Notes under the pieces: generated by a model
What the model was told of the DNA's origin: nothing
The model's input: the letters and a program-made list of their open reading frames with translations, nothing else
Database searches by the model: none
Position numbers and translations under genes: made by a program
DNA from: Bacillus sp. REN10
Lineage (GTDB): Bacteria; Bacillota; Bacilli; Bacillales; Domibacillaceae
Direction of reading: 5' to 3'
DNA length: 64,000 bases
NCBI RefSeq assembly: GCF_016820555.1
Contig: NZ_JADHDW010000010.1
Span: 62,001-126,000 of the forward strand
Shown: positions 9,077-18,199 of the stretch, piece by piece
Numbering within the stretch: the stretch's first letter is position 1
Layout: each line of letters starts with the position of its first letter

Positions 9077-9113
9077 TAACCTAATCCTTTTGGAAGTATT
9101 AGGTTATTTTTTA
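9077..9113 (+). terminator. Rightward hairpin-terminator upstream of cydA
   Basis: TAACCTAA (9077-9084) pairs with TTAGGTTA (9099-9106) and ATTTTTT follows. The T-tract is on the plus strand only, so it would stop rightward transcripts, most likely read-through from yeiH that has crossed the VOC gene in antisense. It precedes the putative cyd promoter region. Confidence 0.6.
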
Positions 9114-9203
9114 TCTATTTACCACCTATTTACCATAAAAATAGTTATTTCTTGATTCTGTCAACTATGTAAGTCATAAGATACAAAAAATCGTCATTAT
9201 TTT

Positions 9204-9221
9204 ATGTGAAGGTTGTCACAA
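9204..9221 (+). promoter_or_regulatory. Putative Rex box 1 of the cyd operon
   Basis: ATGTGAA-GGTT-GTCACAA matches the Rex consensus TTGTGAA-N4-TTCACAA at 12 of 14 defined positions. Rex represses cyd operons in Bacillus when the NADH/NAD ratio is low. A further TCACAA half-site lies at 9238-9243. Confidence 0.65.
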
Positions 9222-9284
9222 ATTATACGAAAATCTATCACAAGTTGTTTAAAAAGGCATCATAAATTTCCCATAGGTCTGGGC

Positions 9285-9290
9285 TACAAT
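9285..9290 (+). promoter_or_regulatory. Possible -10 element for cydABCD
   Basis: TACAAT lies about 85 bp before the cydA start codon and between the two Rex-like sites. No strong -35 is present, which would fit a regulated promoter. Confidence 0.4.
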
Positions 9291-9309
9291 AGTAACTATG
9301 TTAGGTCAA

Positions 9310-9327
9310 TTGTGAATTGATGAACAA
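9310..9327 (+). promoter_or_regulatory. Putative Rex box 2, downstream of the cyd promoter
   Basis: TTGTGAA-TTGA-TGAACAA has one perfect Rex half-site and a second half matching at 5 of 7 positions. It is placed between the candidate -10 and cydA, where a roadblock repressor site is expected from B. subtilis. Confidence 0.5.
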
Positions 9328-9373
9328 AATCTCAACCCTAAAGTAGAAAGTATAAAAATGTGGAGGGAAAGAA

Positions 9374-10771
9374 ATGAATGAGTTATTGTTAGCCAGACTC
9401 CAGTTTGGTGCTACAACAATTTTTCACTTTTTGTTTGTTCCATTGTCTATCGGCCTTGTGTTCATGGTAGCGTTAATGGAAACATTCTATGTCGTGAAAA
9501 AACAAGAAATCTACAAGAAGATGGCGAAATTTTGGGGACATTTATTCCTGATTAACTTTGCTGTAGGGGTTGTCACGGGGATTATTCAGGAATTCCAGTT
9601 TGGAATGAACTGGTCTGAGTATTCAAGGTTTGTAGGCGATGTGTTTGGAGCTCCGCTTGCCATCGAAGCATTGCTTGCATTCTTTATGGAATCTACATTT
9701 ATTGGATTATGGATTTTCGGTTGGGATCGCTTATCGAAAAAAGTTCATTTAATGTGTATTTGGCTTGTATCGATTGGAACGATGCTATCTGCTCTTTGGA
9801 TTTTAGCAGCGAACTCATTTATGCAAGAGCCAGTAGGCTTTGTGATGAAAAATGGCCGCGCTGAGATGAATGATTTCTTTGCTTTGTTGACCAACCCTCA
9901 GTTGCTAGTGGAGTTTCCGCATGTTATCTTTGGTGCGTTTGCAACAGGAGCCTTTTTCATTGGGGGCGTAAGTGCGTATAAATTATTAAAGAAACAAGAA
10001 GTAGAATTTTTTAATAAGTCTTTTACTCTAGCTATGGTTGTGGCATTGATCTCTGGATTAGGGATTGCGTTTAGCGGTCACTCTCAAGCGCAGCATTTAA
10101 TGCATTCACAGCCGATGAAAATGGCGGCAAGTGAAGCGTTGTGGGAAGATAGTGCGGACCCGGCGCCTTGGACAGCATTTGCCAAAATTGATGTGGAAAA
10201 GCAAGAGAATTCATTTGAGCTTTCTATTCCATATGCATTGAGCTATTTAACATATGAAAAATTCTCTGGTTCTGTGCCAGGAATGCTGACATTACAAAAA
10301 GAATATGAACAAAAGTATGGCCCTGGAGACTATATTCCACCAGTAAAAACAACATTCTGGAGCTTTAGAATCATGGTAGTTGCTGGAATGGCGATGATTT
10401 TCGTTTCCATGTTAGGTTTATGGTTCCAATACAGAAAAACATTAATGAATCAAAAATTATTGTTAAAGGCGATGGTTTGGTTAATTTCGTTCCCATTCAT
10501 CGCGAATACAGCCGGTTGGATTATGACAGAGATCGGTCGTCAGCCTTGGACAGTCTTTGGATTGATGACAACATCCGCTTCGATTTCACCAAATGTTTCA
10601 TATAACGAGTTATTGTTCTCGTTTATTGCTTTTACAACGATTTATTCGATTCTTGGGCTTGTATTAGTGTACTTGTTTGTGAAAGAGATTAAAAAAGGAA
10701 CAGAACATGGGCATACGTCGAAAGATATGCATGACACCATCGATCCGTTTGATAAGGAGGCATACCAGTAA
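9374..10771 (+). CDS. cydA: Cytochrome bd quinol oxidase subunit I
   Basis: The haem-bearing subunit of the high-affinity terminal oxidase that reduces O2 with menaquinol in the membrane. His18 in FHFLFVPLSIGL is the expected haem ligand, and EFPHVIFGAFATG holds a second. The loop between helices 6 and 7 (near residues 240-320, with GHSQAQ, QPMKMAA and the EKFSGSVPGM region) is of the short, Bacillus-type quinol loop. GRQPW is present. The 465-residue length is close to B. subtilis CydA. ATG 9374 follows GGAGGG. It overlaps cydB by one base in TAATG, so it is the first gene of a tightly coupled cydABDC operon. Confidence 0.97.
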   Translation: MNELLLARLQFGATTIFHFLFVPLSIGLVFMVALMETFYVVKKQEIYKKMAKFWGHLFLINFAVGVVTGIIQEFQFGMNWSEYSRFVGDVFGAPLAIEALLAFFMESTFIGLWIFGWDRLSKKVHLMCIWLVSIGTMLSALWILAANSFMQEPVGFVMKNGRAEMNDFFALLTNPQLLVEFPHVIFGAFATGAFFIGGVSAYKLLKKQEVEFFNKSFTLAMVVALISGLGIAFSGHSQAQHLMHSQPMKMAASEALWEDSADPAPWTAFAKIDVEKQENSFELSIPYALSYLTYEKFSGSVPGMLTLQKEYEQKYGPGDYIPPVKTTFWSFRIMVVAGMAMIFVSMLGLWFQYRKTLMNQKLLLKAMVWLISFPFIANTAGWIMTEIGRQPWTVFGLMTTSASISPNVSYNELLFSFIAFTTIYSILGLVLVYLFVKEIKKGTEHGHTSKDMHDTIDPFDKEAYQ

Positions 10772-11781
10772 TGGAATTAAGTGAATTATGGTTTCTGCTC
10801 GTAGCTGTTCTGTTTATCGGTTTCTTCTTTCTTGAAGGATTTGACTTTGGTGTTGGAATGGCTGGACGCTTGATCGGGCAAAATGATTTAGAGCGCAGAA
10901 TTATGATTAATACGATTGGCCCTTTCTGGGATGCGAATGAAGTATGGCTATTGACAGCTGGGGGAGCGATCTTTGCGGCTTTCCCTCACTGGTATGCTAC
11001 CATGTTTAGCGGATATTATATTCCACTTGTTTTTGTTTTGCTTGCTTTAATCGGCCGAGGTGTCGCGTTTGAGTTTAGAGGAAAAGTCGATAATTCCACA
11101 TGGGCAAAAACATGGGATTGGGTCATCTTTATCGGAAGCTTATTGCCTCCATTTTTATTCGGGGTGTTATTTACAAGTTTGTTAAAAGGAATGCCAATTG
11201 ATGAAACAATGACGTTAAACGCAGGATTTACTGATTATGTGAACGTGTATTCTTTAACAGGTGGCTTAGCTGTGACGTTGCTATGCTTAATGCATGGGCT
11301 AGTGTTTCTAACGTTGCGCACAGTAGGAGATTTACAATTACGTGCGCGCAAGCTCGCTCAAAAAGTAGTATTTGCTGTCATTGTTGCGCTAGTTGCCTTT
11401 GTTGCTCTTTCTGTTAAATACACAGATCTATTTACGTATAGAGGCAATGTAACCATTCCTATGATTGGGCTCATTGTTGTTTGCTACGTAGCAGCGATCT
11501 TTATGTTAAGTAAGCAGCGGGATGGCTGGAGCTTTTTCTTTAGCGGTATGGGAATTGCTTTAACGATTGCGACGATCTTTGTTGGACTATTCCCTCGTGT
11601 GATGATTAGCTCAATCAATAGTGCTTATGATTTAACTGTTTATAATGCAGCATCAGGCGCTTATTCATTAAAAGTGATGACGATTGTCGCTTGTACGCTT
11701 CTTCCATTTGTTCTTGGCTATCAAATTTGGAGTTACTATGTATTCCGTAAACGTGTAGATGGGAAGGACATGGTTTATTAA
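10771..11781 (+). CDS. cydB: Cytochrome bd quinol oxidase subunit II
   Basis: The 336-residue partner of CydA with about eight to nine membrane helices. It shows FLEGFDFGVGM near residue 25, GPFWDANEVWLL, and GRGVAFEFRGK, all typical of CydB. It overlaps cydA at its start and the next ABC gene at its stop through TAATG junctions, implying translational coupling. Confidence 0.97.
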   Translation: MELSELWFLLVAVLFIGFFFLEGFDFGVGMAGRLIGQNDLERRIMINTIGPFWDANEVWLLTAGGAIFAAFPHWYATMFSGYYIPLVFVLLALIGRGVAFEFRGKVDNSTWAKTWDWVIFIGSLLPPFLFGVLFTSLLKGMPIDETMTLNAGFTDYVNVYSLTGGLAVTLLCLMHGLVFLTLRTVGDLQLRARKLAQKVVFAVIVALVAFVALSVKYTDLFTYRGNVTIPMIGLIVVCYVAAIFMLSKQRDGWSFFFSGMGIALTIATIFVGLFPRVMISSINSAYDLTVYNAASGAYSLKVMTIVACTLLPFVLGYQIWSYYVFRKRVDGKDMVY

Positions 11782-13502
11782 TGAATAAACAACTACTTCA
11801 ATATGAAGGCATGAAAAAATTATTAGCGTTTCTTACGATATTGACGGTGTTACAAGGAGTGTCCATTCTTCTGCAAGCTATTATGCTTGCAGAAGTGGTC
11901 ACTCATCTTTTTAATTCCGGCCTTTTTCAGGAGGTATACAAAGAAACGTTTTTGTTTGTGATTAGTTTACTGGCTCGTCATGGGATTCAGCATGTCAAAC
12001 AAAAAATGATGGATGATTATGCGGCGAATGTAGGAGCAAAATTGCGTGCAGACGTGTTACATAGCTTATTTCATCAAGGACCGCGCGCAGCTAAGCAACT
12101 TGGAACGGGGAATATTGTGACCTTGCTGTTAGATGGGATTTCTCATTTTAAGCAATATCTCATGTTATTTACGCCAAAAATGGTTAATATGGCGATTATT
12201 CCAGCGATGGTTGTCGTGTATATTTTGATCCAAGATCGCACATCTGCCATTATTTTAATCGTGACGTTACCAATTTTGATCGCTTTTATGATTTTACTCG
12301 GCTGGGCCGCTCAGAAAAAGGCTGATAAACAGTGGAATATGTATCGCATCCTTTCTAATCATTTTGTTGATTCGTTAAGAGGGTTAGAAACGTTGAAATT
12401 TTTAGGATTAAGCCGATCGCACAGCCAAAAGATTGAAATGGTGAGTGATCGCTATCGCAAAACAACGATGGGCACATTGAAATTTGCCTTTTTATCCTCG
12501 TTTGCGATGGATTTCTTTACAATGCTTTCGGTTGCTACGGTGGCGGTGTTTTTAGGCTTGCGGTTAGTCGAAGGGGAGTTGCTGCTGCAGCCTGCTTTGA
12601 CGATTTTGATTTTAGCGCCAGAATATTTTCTCCCTATACGGGAAATCGGATCGGATTATCATGCAACGCTAAATGGACAAGAAGCCGGCAAGAAGTTAAA
12701 AGAGATCGCGTCTCTTCCTCATTTTAAAGCGGAGGAAGGACAACCGATTAATCGCGTCAGTGAAGCGACTCATATCGAGCTATCTTCTGTTACTGTGCAG
12801 CATGAAGAAGAAGGAAAGCCTTCCTTGAGCGATATCTCGCTATTAATTAAAGGGTACAAAAAGATCGGAATCGTTGGGGAAAGCGGTGCGGGGAAGTCGA
12901 CAATGATTGATTTGCTGGGTGGTTTTGTTGAGACAAATTCCGGCAGCATCCATATCGACGAACAAACATTTACCCATTTGCAAAGAAAAGAATGGCAAGA
13001 GCAGCTTATCTATATTCCCCAGCAGCCTTATTTGTTTCAAGATACATTGTTCAACAATATCGCTTTTTATCAACCGAAGGCGACGATAGAAGAAGTACAG
13101 TGGGCGGCTGAGCAAGCCGGTTTATCGCAGTTGCTCGAAGAATGTCCGAATGGGCTTGATGAGAAAATTGGAGAAGGCGGACGTTCATTAAGCGGCGGAC
13201 AAGCTCAGCGAGTGGCGATTGCCCGTGCTTTTCTAGAAAATCGACCGCTCCTTCTCCTCGATGAACCAACCGCTCATTTAGATATTGAAACAGAATATGA
13301 TTTGAAGGAGAAATTTCTTCACCTTTTTGAAAATAAGCTTGTGCTATTGGCAACGCATCGACTTCATTGGATGCTCGAGATGGATTATATCTATTTCTTG
13401 AATAAAGGACGTATCGTAGAAGAAGGTACGCATGAAGAGCTGATGAAAAAGAAAGGACAGTATTATCAGATGGTGAAAATACAAATGGGGGATGAGACAT
13501 GA
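11781..13502 (+). CDS. cydD: ABC transporter CydD, needed for bd oxidase assembly
   Basis: A 573-residue half-transporter with an N-terminal six-helix exporter domain (about 1-320) and a C-terminal ATPase. Walker A GESGAGKST is near residues 366-374, the signature LSGGQAQR near 469 and Walker B LLLLDEPTAHLD near 490. With the next protein it should form the heterodimeric thiol/haem exporter CydDC required for bd oxidase maturation. In B. subtilis this first gene is called cydC, so the letter depends on the naming scheme. Both ends overlap neighbouring cyd genes. Confidence 0.92.
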   Translation: MNKQLLQYEGMKKLLAFLTILTVLQGVSILLQAIMLAEVVTHLFNSGLFQEVYKETFLFVISLLARHGIQHVKQKMMDDYAANVGAKLRADVLHSLFHQGPRAAKQLGTGNIVTLLLDGISHFKQYLMLFTPKMVNMAIIPAMVVVYILIQDRTSAIILIVTLPILIAFMILLGWAAQKKADKQWNMYRILSNHFVDSLRGLETLKFLGLSRSHSQKIEMVSDRYRKTTMGTLKFAFLSSFAMDFFTMLSVATVAVFLGLRLVEGELLLQPALTILILAPEYFLPIREIGSDYHATLNGQEAGKKLKEIASLPHFKAEEGQPINRVSEATHIELSSVTVQHEEEGKPSLSDISLLIKGYKKIGIVGESGAGKSTMIDLLGGFVETNSGSIHIDEQTFTHLQRKEWQEQLIYIPQQPYLFQDTLFNNIAFYQPKATIEEVQWAAEQAGLSQLLEECPNGLDEKIGEGGRSLSGGQAQRVAIARAFLENRPLLLLDEPTAHLDIETEYDLKEKFLHLFENKLVLLATHRLHWMLEMDYIYFLNKGRIVEEGTHEELMKKKGQYYQMVKIQMGDET

Positions 13503-15235
13503 ATGATAAAGGCTGGGTTCTCCCTTATTTAAAAGAGAACAAACGATTGCTGTTATTTGTTGTTTTACTCGGGTTGTTAACGGTTTTTTCAGCATCGTTC
13601 TTAATGTATACCTCTGGATACTTAATTTCTAAAGCGGCAACAAGACCGGAAAACTTACTGATGATTTACATTCCGATTGTCGGTGTCCGAACATTTGGAA
13701 TCGGGCGGGCCGTGTCGCGTTACATTGAAAGATTAGTCGGCCATGATGTCGTCTTAAAGATTCTTTCGAAGATGCGGCTGAAAGTGTATCAACTGATTGA
13801 ACCGCAAGTGACACATCCGCGTTCTTCATTGAAAACAGGGGATGTGTTAGGCATACTAGCAGAGGATATTGAGCGGCTGCAGGATATTTATTTAAAAACT
13901 GTCTTTCCTAGCTTAGTGAGCCTATTTCTTTATTTAATCGCTGTTATTGCCCTTGGCTTTTTCTCTTGGCCATTTGCCCTTCTGATGGCGATTTACGCGG
14001 GGGTATTAGTCTTTCTGTTTCCGTTTGTTTCTCTGCTTGTCATGAAAGCGAAAACGCAGCAAATTAAACAAGGCCGTCATGCGCTTTATGGTCGTTTAAC
14101 AGATGCGGTAATGGGTGTAAGTGACTGGCAATATAGCGGTCGTCAAAAGGAGTTTATTCAGCAATATGAGCAGGCTGAGCATCAGCTCTTGTTATTAGAA
14201 CAAAAGCGTAATCGTTTTGTGAGATGGCGTAATTTAATGGCTCAAGTAGTGATAGCCATCATGGTTGTATCGATGTTAATATGGACAGCTAATGCCAGTG
14301 CTAGCGGGGCCATTGATTATACATTGATTGCTGCTTTCGTGTTAGTGCTGTTTCCGTTAACGGAAGCTTTCTTGCCGCTGTCAGATGCCATTAGCGAAAT
14401 TCCATCGTATCAAGATTCGATTGATCGTCTATCGAACCTTGAAGAAACAAAGCAGCAAATAGCTACTGAGCATAAGGAAACAGTAGCCGAGTTGAAAGAA
14501 CAGCCGTTAACGCTTCAGCTTGAACATGTCTCCTTTCAATACGAAGAGCATCGCCGCGTGTTAGAGGATGTGAGTTTCTCAATTACTCAAGGAGAGCATA
14601 TTGCTTTATTGGGGCCGAGTGGATCAGGAAAGTCAACGATTTTGAAATTAATAGAAGGTGTTGTCCCACCAACGGCTGGATCTGTCACATTAAATGGTGT
14701 CGCCACATCCCACGTAAGCGATACTATTTCCAAGTGGGTCGCTGTCTTAAATCAGCATCCGCACTTATTCGATACGACGATTTTAAACAATATTCGTTTA
14801 GGACGACCAGATGCAACGGATGAAGAGGTGTATAAAGCAGCGAAGCAAGTGCAAATTCATGAACTGATCGAATCGTTACCGCATGGCTATGAAACGCCAA
14901 TGCATGAAATGGGCAGCCGCTTTTCTGGCGGGGAGCGGCAACGGATTGCGCTGGCTCGTATATTGCTGCAAAATGCTCCCCTCGTGATTTTAGACGAACC
15001 AACTGTCGGACTCGACCCAGTGACAGAGAAAGAACTGCTTACGACTATATTTGCTGTGTTAAAAGGCAAGTCGATTTTATGGATCACCCATCATTTAGCG
15101 TTCGTTTATCAAGCTGATCGTGTGCTGTTTCTCGATCAGGGAAAAATGATATTGCAAGGCACGCACGAACAGCTACTAGAGACCAACGAGCGTTACCAAC
15201 GTCTTTATAAGCTTGATAGGCCGTTTCAAGTGTAA
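13499..15235 (+). CDS. cydC: ABC transporter CydC, partner of CydD
   Basis: A 578-residue half-transporter. The membrane part carries the CydC hallmark RTFGIGRAVSRYIERLVGHD near residues 62-81. Walker [10 protein letters not shown] is near residue 372, the signature FSGGERQR near 475 and Walker B LVILDEPTVGLD follows. It overlaps cydD by 4 bp (ATGA) and ends the operon, just before a terminator. Confidence 0.94.
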   Translation: MNDKGWVLPYLKENKRLLLFVVLLGLLTVFSASFLMYTSGYLISKAATRPENLLMIYIPIVGVRTFGIGRAVSRYIERLVGHDVVLKILSKMRLKVYQLIEPQVTHPRSSLKTGDVLGILAEDIERLQDIYLKTVFPSLVSLFLYLIAVIALGFFSWPFALLMAIYAGVLVFLFPFVSLLVMKAKTQQIKQGRHALYGRLTDAVMGVSDWQYSGRQKEFIQQYEQAEHQLLLLEQKRNRFVRWRNLMAQVVIAIMVVSMLIWTANASASGAIDYTLIAAFVLVLFPLTEAFLPLSDAISEIPSYQDSIDRLSNLEETKQQIATEHKETVAELKEQPLTLQLEHVSFQYEEHRRVLEDVSFSITQGEHIALLGPSGSGKSTILKLIEGVVPPTAGSVTLNGVATSHVSDTISKWVAVLNQHPHLFDTTILNNIRLGRPDATDEEVYKAAKQVQIHELIESLPHGYETPMHEMGSRFSGGERQRIALARILLQNAPLVILDEPTVGLDPVTEKELLTTIFAVLKGKSILWITHHLAFVYQADRVLFLDQGKMILQGTHEQLLETNERYQRLYKLDRPFQV

Positions 15236-15272
15236 AAAAGCCTCCAGCCCATAGCGGACTGGAGGTGTTTCT
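15236..15272. terminator. Shared terminator between cydC and lctP
   Basis: CCTCCAG (15241-15247) pairs with CTGGAGG (15259-15265) with extra G-C pairs inside. A six-A run on the left gives a strong T-tract for the leftward lctP transcript; GTTTCTTGTTT on the right serves the cyd transcript. Confidence 0.8.
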
Positions 15273-15333
15273 TGTTTATATAAATAAATTCTATTTGTCA
15301 TACTATGGGGTCATCAGACCTTTAAGGGTGTAT

Positions 15334-16905
15334 TTATAAGAAGAGCGATAAAATAAATGTCCAAATACATACGAAGGCAAGAAAGCCAAAGCTGTATCTA
15401 ATAGCCATTTTTGTTAAAGCAGATTCTTGTCCAGTGGCACCAACTGCTGCGGTAGCGATGGCCACTGATTGTGGAGAGACGATTTTCGCCATAACTCCTC
15501 CAACTGTGTTGGCTGCTACTAATAATGCTGGATTTGTTCCAATAATATGACCGGCTGTTGCTTGAATTGGGGCAAACAATGTGTTATTGTTCACAACCGA
15601 TCCCGTCATAAATACGCCAATCCATCCTAAGATTGGAGAGAATAGTGGGAAGATGTTTCCTGCCGTTGCGACAGCTTCACCTAATGCAGTTGTTAATCCA
15701 CCATAAGTCATTAGTTTGGCAATCCCGATAATGGCACAGATCATAATGATTGGTGTCCAAAACTCCATAATTGCTCGCTTTAGAAGTGAAAAACCTTCTG
15801 CGAAATTAATTGTTTTTGTGATCGCAATAGTTGTTAAACAAGCCATTAATAGAGCTGTTCCAGTTGCGCCGATTAAGTCCATGCTCATATTGATTGAAGA
15901 ACCCGGAATTGTAAATTTGATCACTAAATGATTAAGCGCGCCACCTTCAGCAAATAAGCCCTTAAACGTAGCAGAGCTCCAAATTAATACATAAACTGTT
16001 AACAATAGGAATGGTGACCATGCTTTGACGATTTCGCCAAAAGAATAAGTCTCAAGCTTCGTTTCTTTTCCATTAAGTAAGAATATATTTTTTGGTTTCC
16101 ATTTTTTAAGAAATACAGTTAAAGCTCCCAATGTTATTAAAGATGGAATAATATCTGCTAATTCTGGCCCAACGAACATTGTCATGAACGCTTGAGAAAT
16201 GGAATAAATCGTTGATGTTACTAAAAGAGCTGGGAAAACTTCCTTAACTCCTTTAAATCCATCAAGCACCCAAATTAATAGGAAAGGAATCATAAAGTTT
16301 GTAATCGGTAAAGTGAAGGCACTCATTTTCGATACGTCCATTGAAGTAACGCCTTCTAAACCAAATGTATTGATAATACCTACAGGGATCCCAATTGCTC
16401 CAAATGCACCAGCGGCCGCATTGGCAATTAAGCAAAGCATCGCTGCTTGCAATGGTTGAAAGCCTAATGAAATTAACAATACGGCACAGATCGCGATTGG
16501 CACTCCAAAACCAGCTGCTCCTTCAAGAAAGGCGCTTAAGCAAAATCCGATTAATAAAAGCTGAAGACGCTGGTCTTGCGTTACGTTGGCAATACTTCCA
16601 CGTAAAGTATCAAATAGCCCAGACTCCACTGAGATTTTGTATAGCCAAACAGCCATAACGATAATATACCCGATAGGGAAAATTCCTTGAATCAAGCCTT
16701 GAATGACACTTCCGACGGATTCACCTGCTGGCAATTTAAAGACGAAAAATGTAATCGCAAATGTAACAGCTAAGTTAAGCAGTGCTGCATTAAGTCCTTT
16801 CATTTTAAAAACCGTTAAACATAAAAGGAACAAGATAATCGGCACCGCAGCAACTAGTGCTGAGATGCCAAGGTGATTGAATGGATCAAATGTTTCTACT
16901 AACAT
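15334..16905 (-). CDS. lctP: L-lactate permease (LctP family)
   Basis: A 523-residue polytopic transporter with the LctP signatures SAFLEGAAGFGVPIAIC, TGSVVNNNTLFAPIQ and MAKIVSPQSVAIATAAVG. It moves lactate with protons across the membrane. It lies 27 bp after ldh on the same strand, matching the ldh-lctP operon of B. subtilis. Fermentative lactate export is the likely role. Confidence 0.95.
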   Translation of the reverse strand: MLVETFDPFNHLGISALVAAVPIILFLLCLTVFKMKGLNAALLNLAVTFAITFFVFKLPAGESVGSVIQGLIQGIFPIGYIIVMAVWLYKISVESGLFDTLRGSIANVTQDQRLQLLLIGFCLSAFLEGAAGFGVPIAICAVLLISLGFQPLQAAMLCLIANAAAGAFGAIGIPVGIINTFGLEGVTSMDVSKMSAFTLPITNFMIPFLLIWVLDGFKGVKEVFPALLVTSTIYSISQAFMTMFVGPELADIIPSLITLGALTVFLKKWKPKNIFLLNGKETKLETYSFGEIVKAWSPFLLLTVYVLIWSSATFKGLFAEGGALNHLVIKFTIPGSSINMSMDLIGATGTALLMACLTTIAITKTINFAEGFSLLKRAIMEFWTPIIMICAIIGIAKLMTYGGLTTALGEAVATAGNIFPLFSPILGWIGVFMTGSVVNNNTLFAPIQATAGHIIGTNPALLVAANTVGGVMAKIVSPQSVAIATAAVGATGQESALTKMAIRYSFGFLAFVCIWTFILSLFL

Positions 16906-16932
16906 AATTAAGACTCCTCTTCGTGAATCGAA

Positions 16933-17886
<954 letters not shown>

Positions 17887-18004
17887 TCAGATTCGCAAAG
17901 CATTTCAGAAACCGACATAAAAAATAACACATTTCTAGTTCTTTTTCCACTAAATTTTTTTGAGAATTTTTTCATGCGTTTATTCTTTTACATTTTAAAG
18001 GAAG

Positions 18005-18028
18005 AAATTCATCTATATAAATGAATTT
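18005..18028. repeat. 8-bp inverted repeat upstream of ldh
   Basis: AAATTCAT (18005-18012) faces ATGAATTT (18021-18028) across 8 bp, about 145 bp upstream of ldh. It could be an operator or part of a hairpin. No known consensus fits well. Confidence 0.4.
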
Positions 18029-18111
18029 TGCCACCAAAATAAGATAATTATGTATAAGGACAAGCTGTTACAAGAGAGGGGTTCGATGAGGGGAAAGCAG
18101 AAAAAGTAGGG

Positions 18112-18184
18112 TCAGCTCCCTTTGTTTTTGTGAGACTTGGATAAGCTCTGTTAAAGTATAAATTCCTATAAATAAGGGAGCTGA
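18112..18184. repeat. 11-bp inverted repeat beyond the FUSC gene
   Basis: TCAGCTCCCTT (18112-18122) and AAGGGAGCTGA (18174-18184) are exact complements separated by 51 bp. Read leftward the distal arm is followed by CCCTACTTTTTCT, so it may end the FUSC transcript as a long-loop hairpin, or it may mark a small decayed element. Confidence 0.5.
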
Positions 18185-18199
18185 ACTTAAATAATTATG

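Noticed and set aside
13051-13500. 149-codon minus-strand ORF opposite cydD
   Set aside because: It is antisense to the conserved ATPase domain, with no ribosome binding site and no recognisable domain.
18112-18184. Insertion sequence remnant
   Set aside because: The two 11-bp arms enclose only 51 bp, with no transposase-like coding and no visible target duplication, so I list it only as an inverted repeat.
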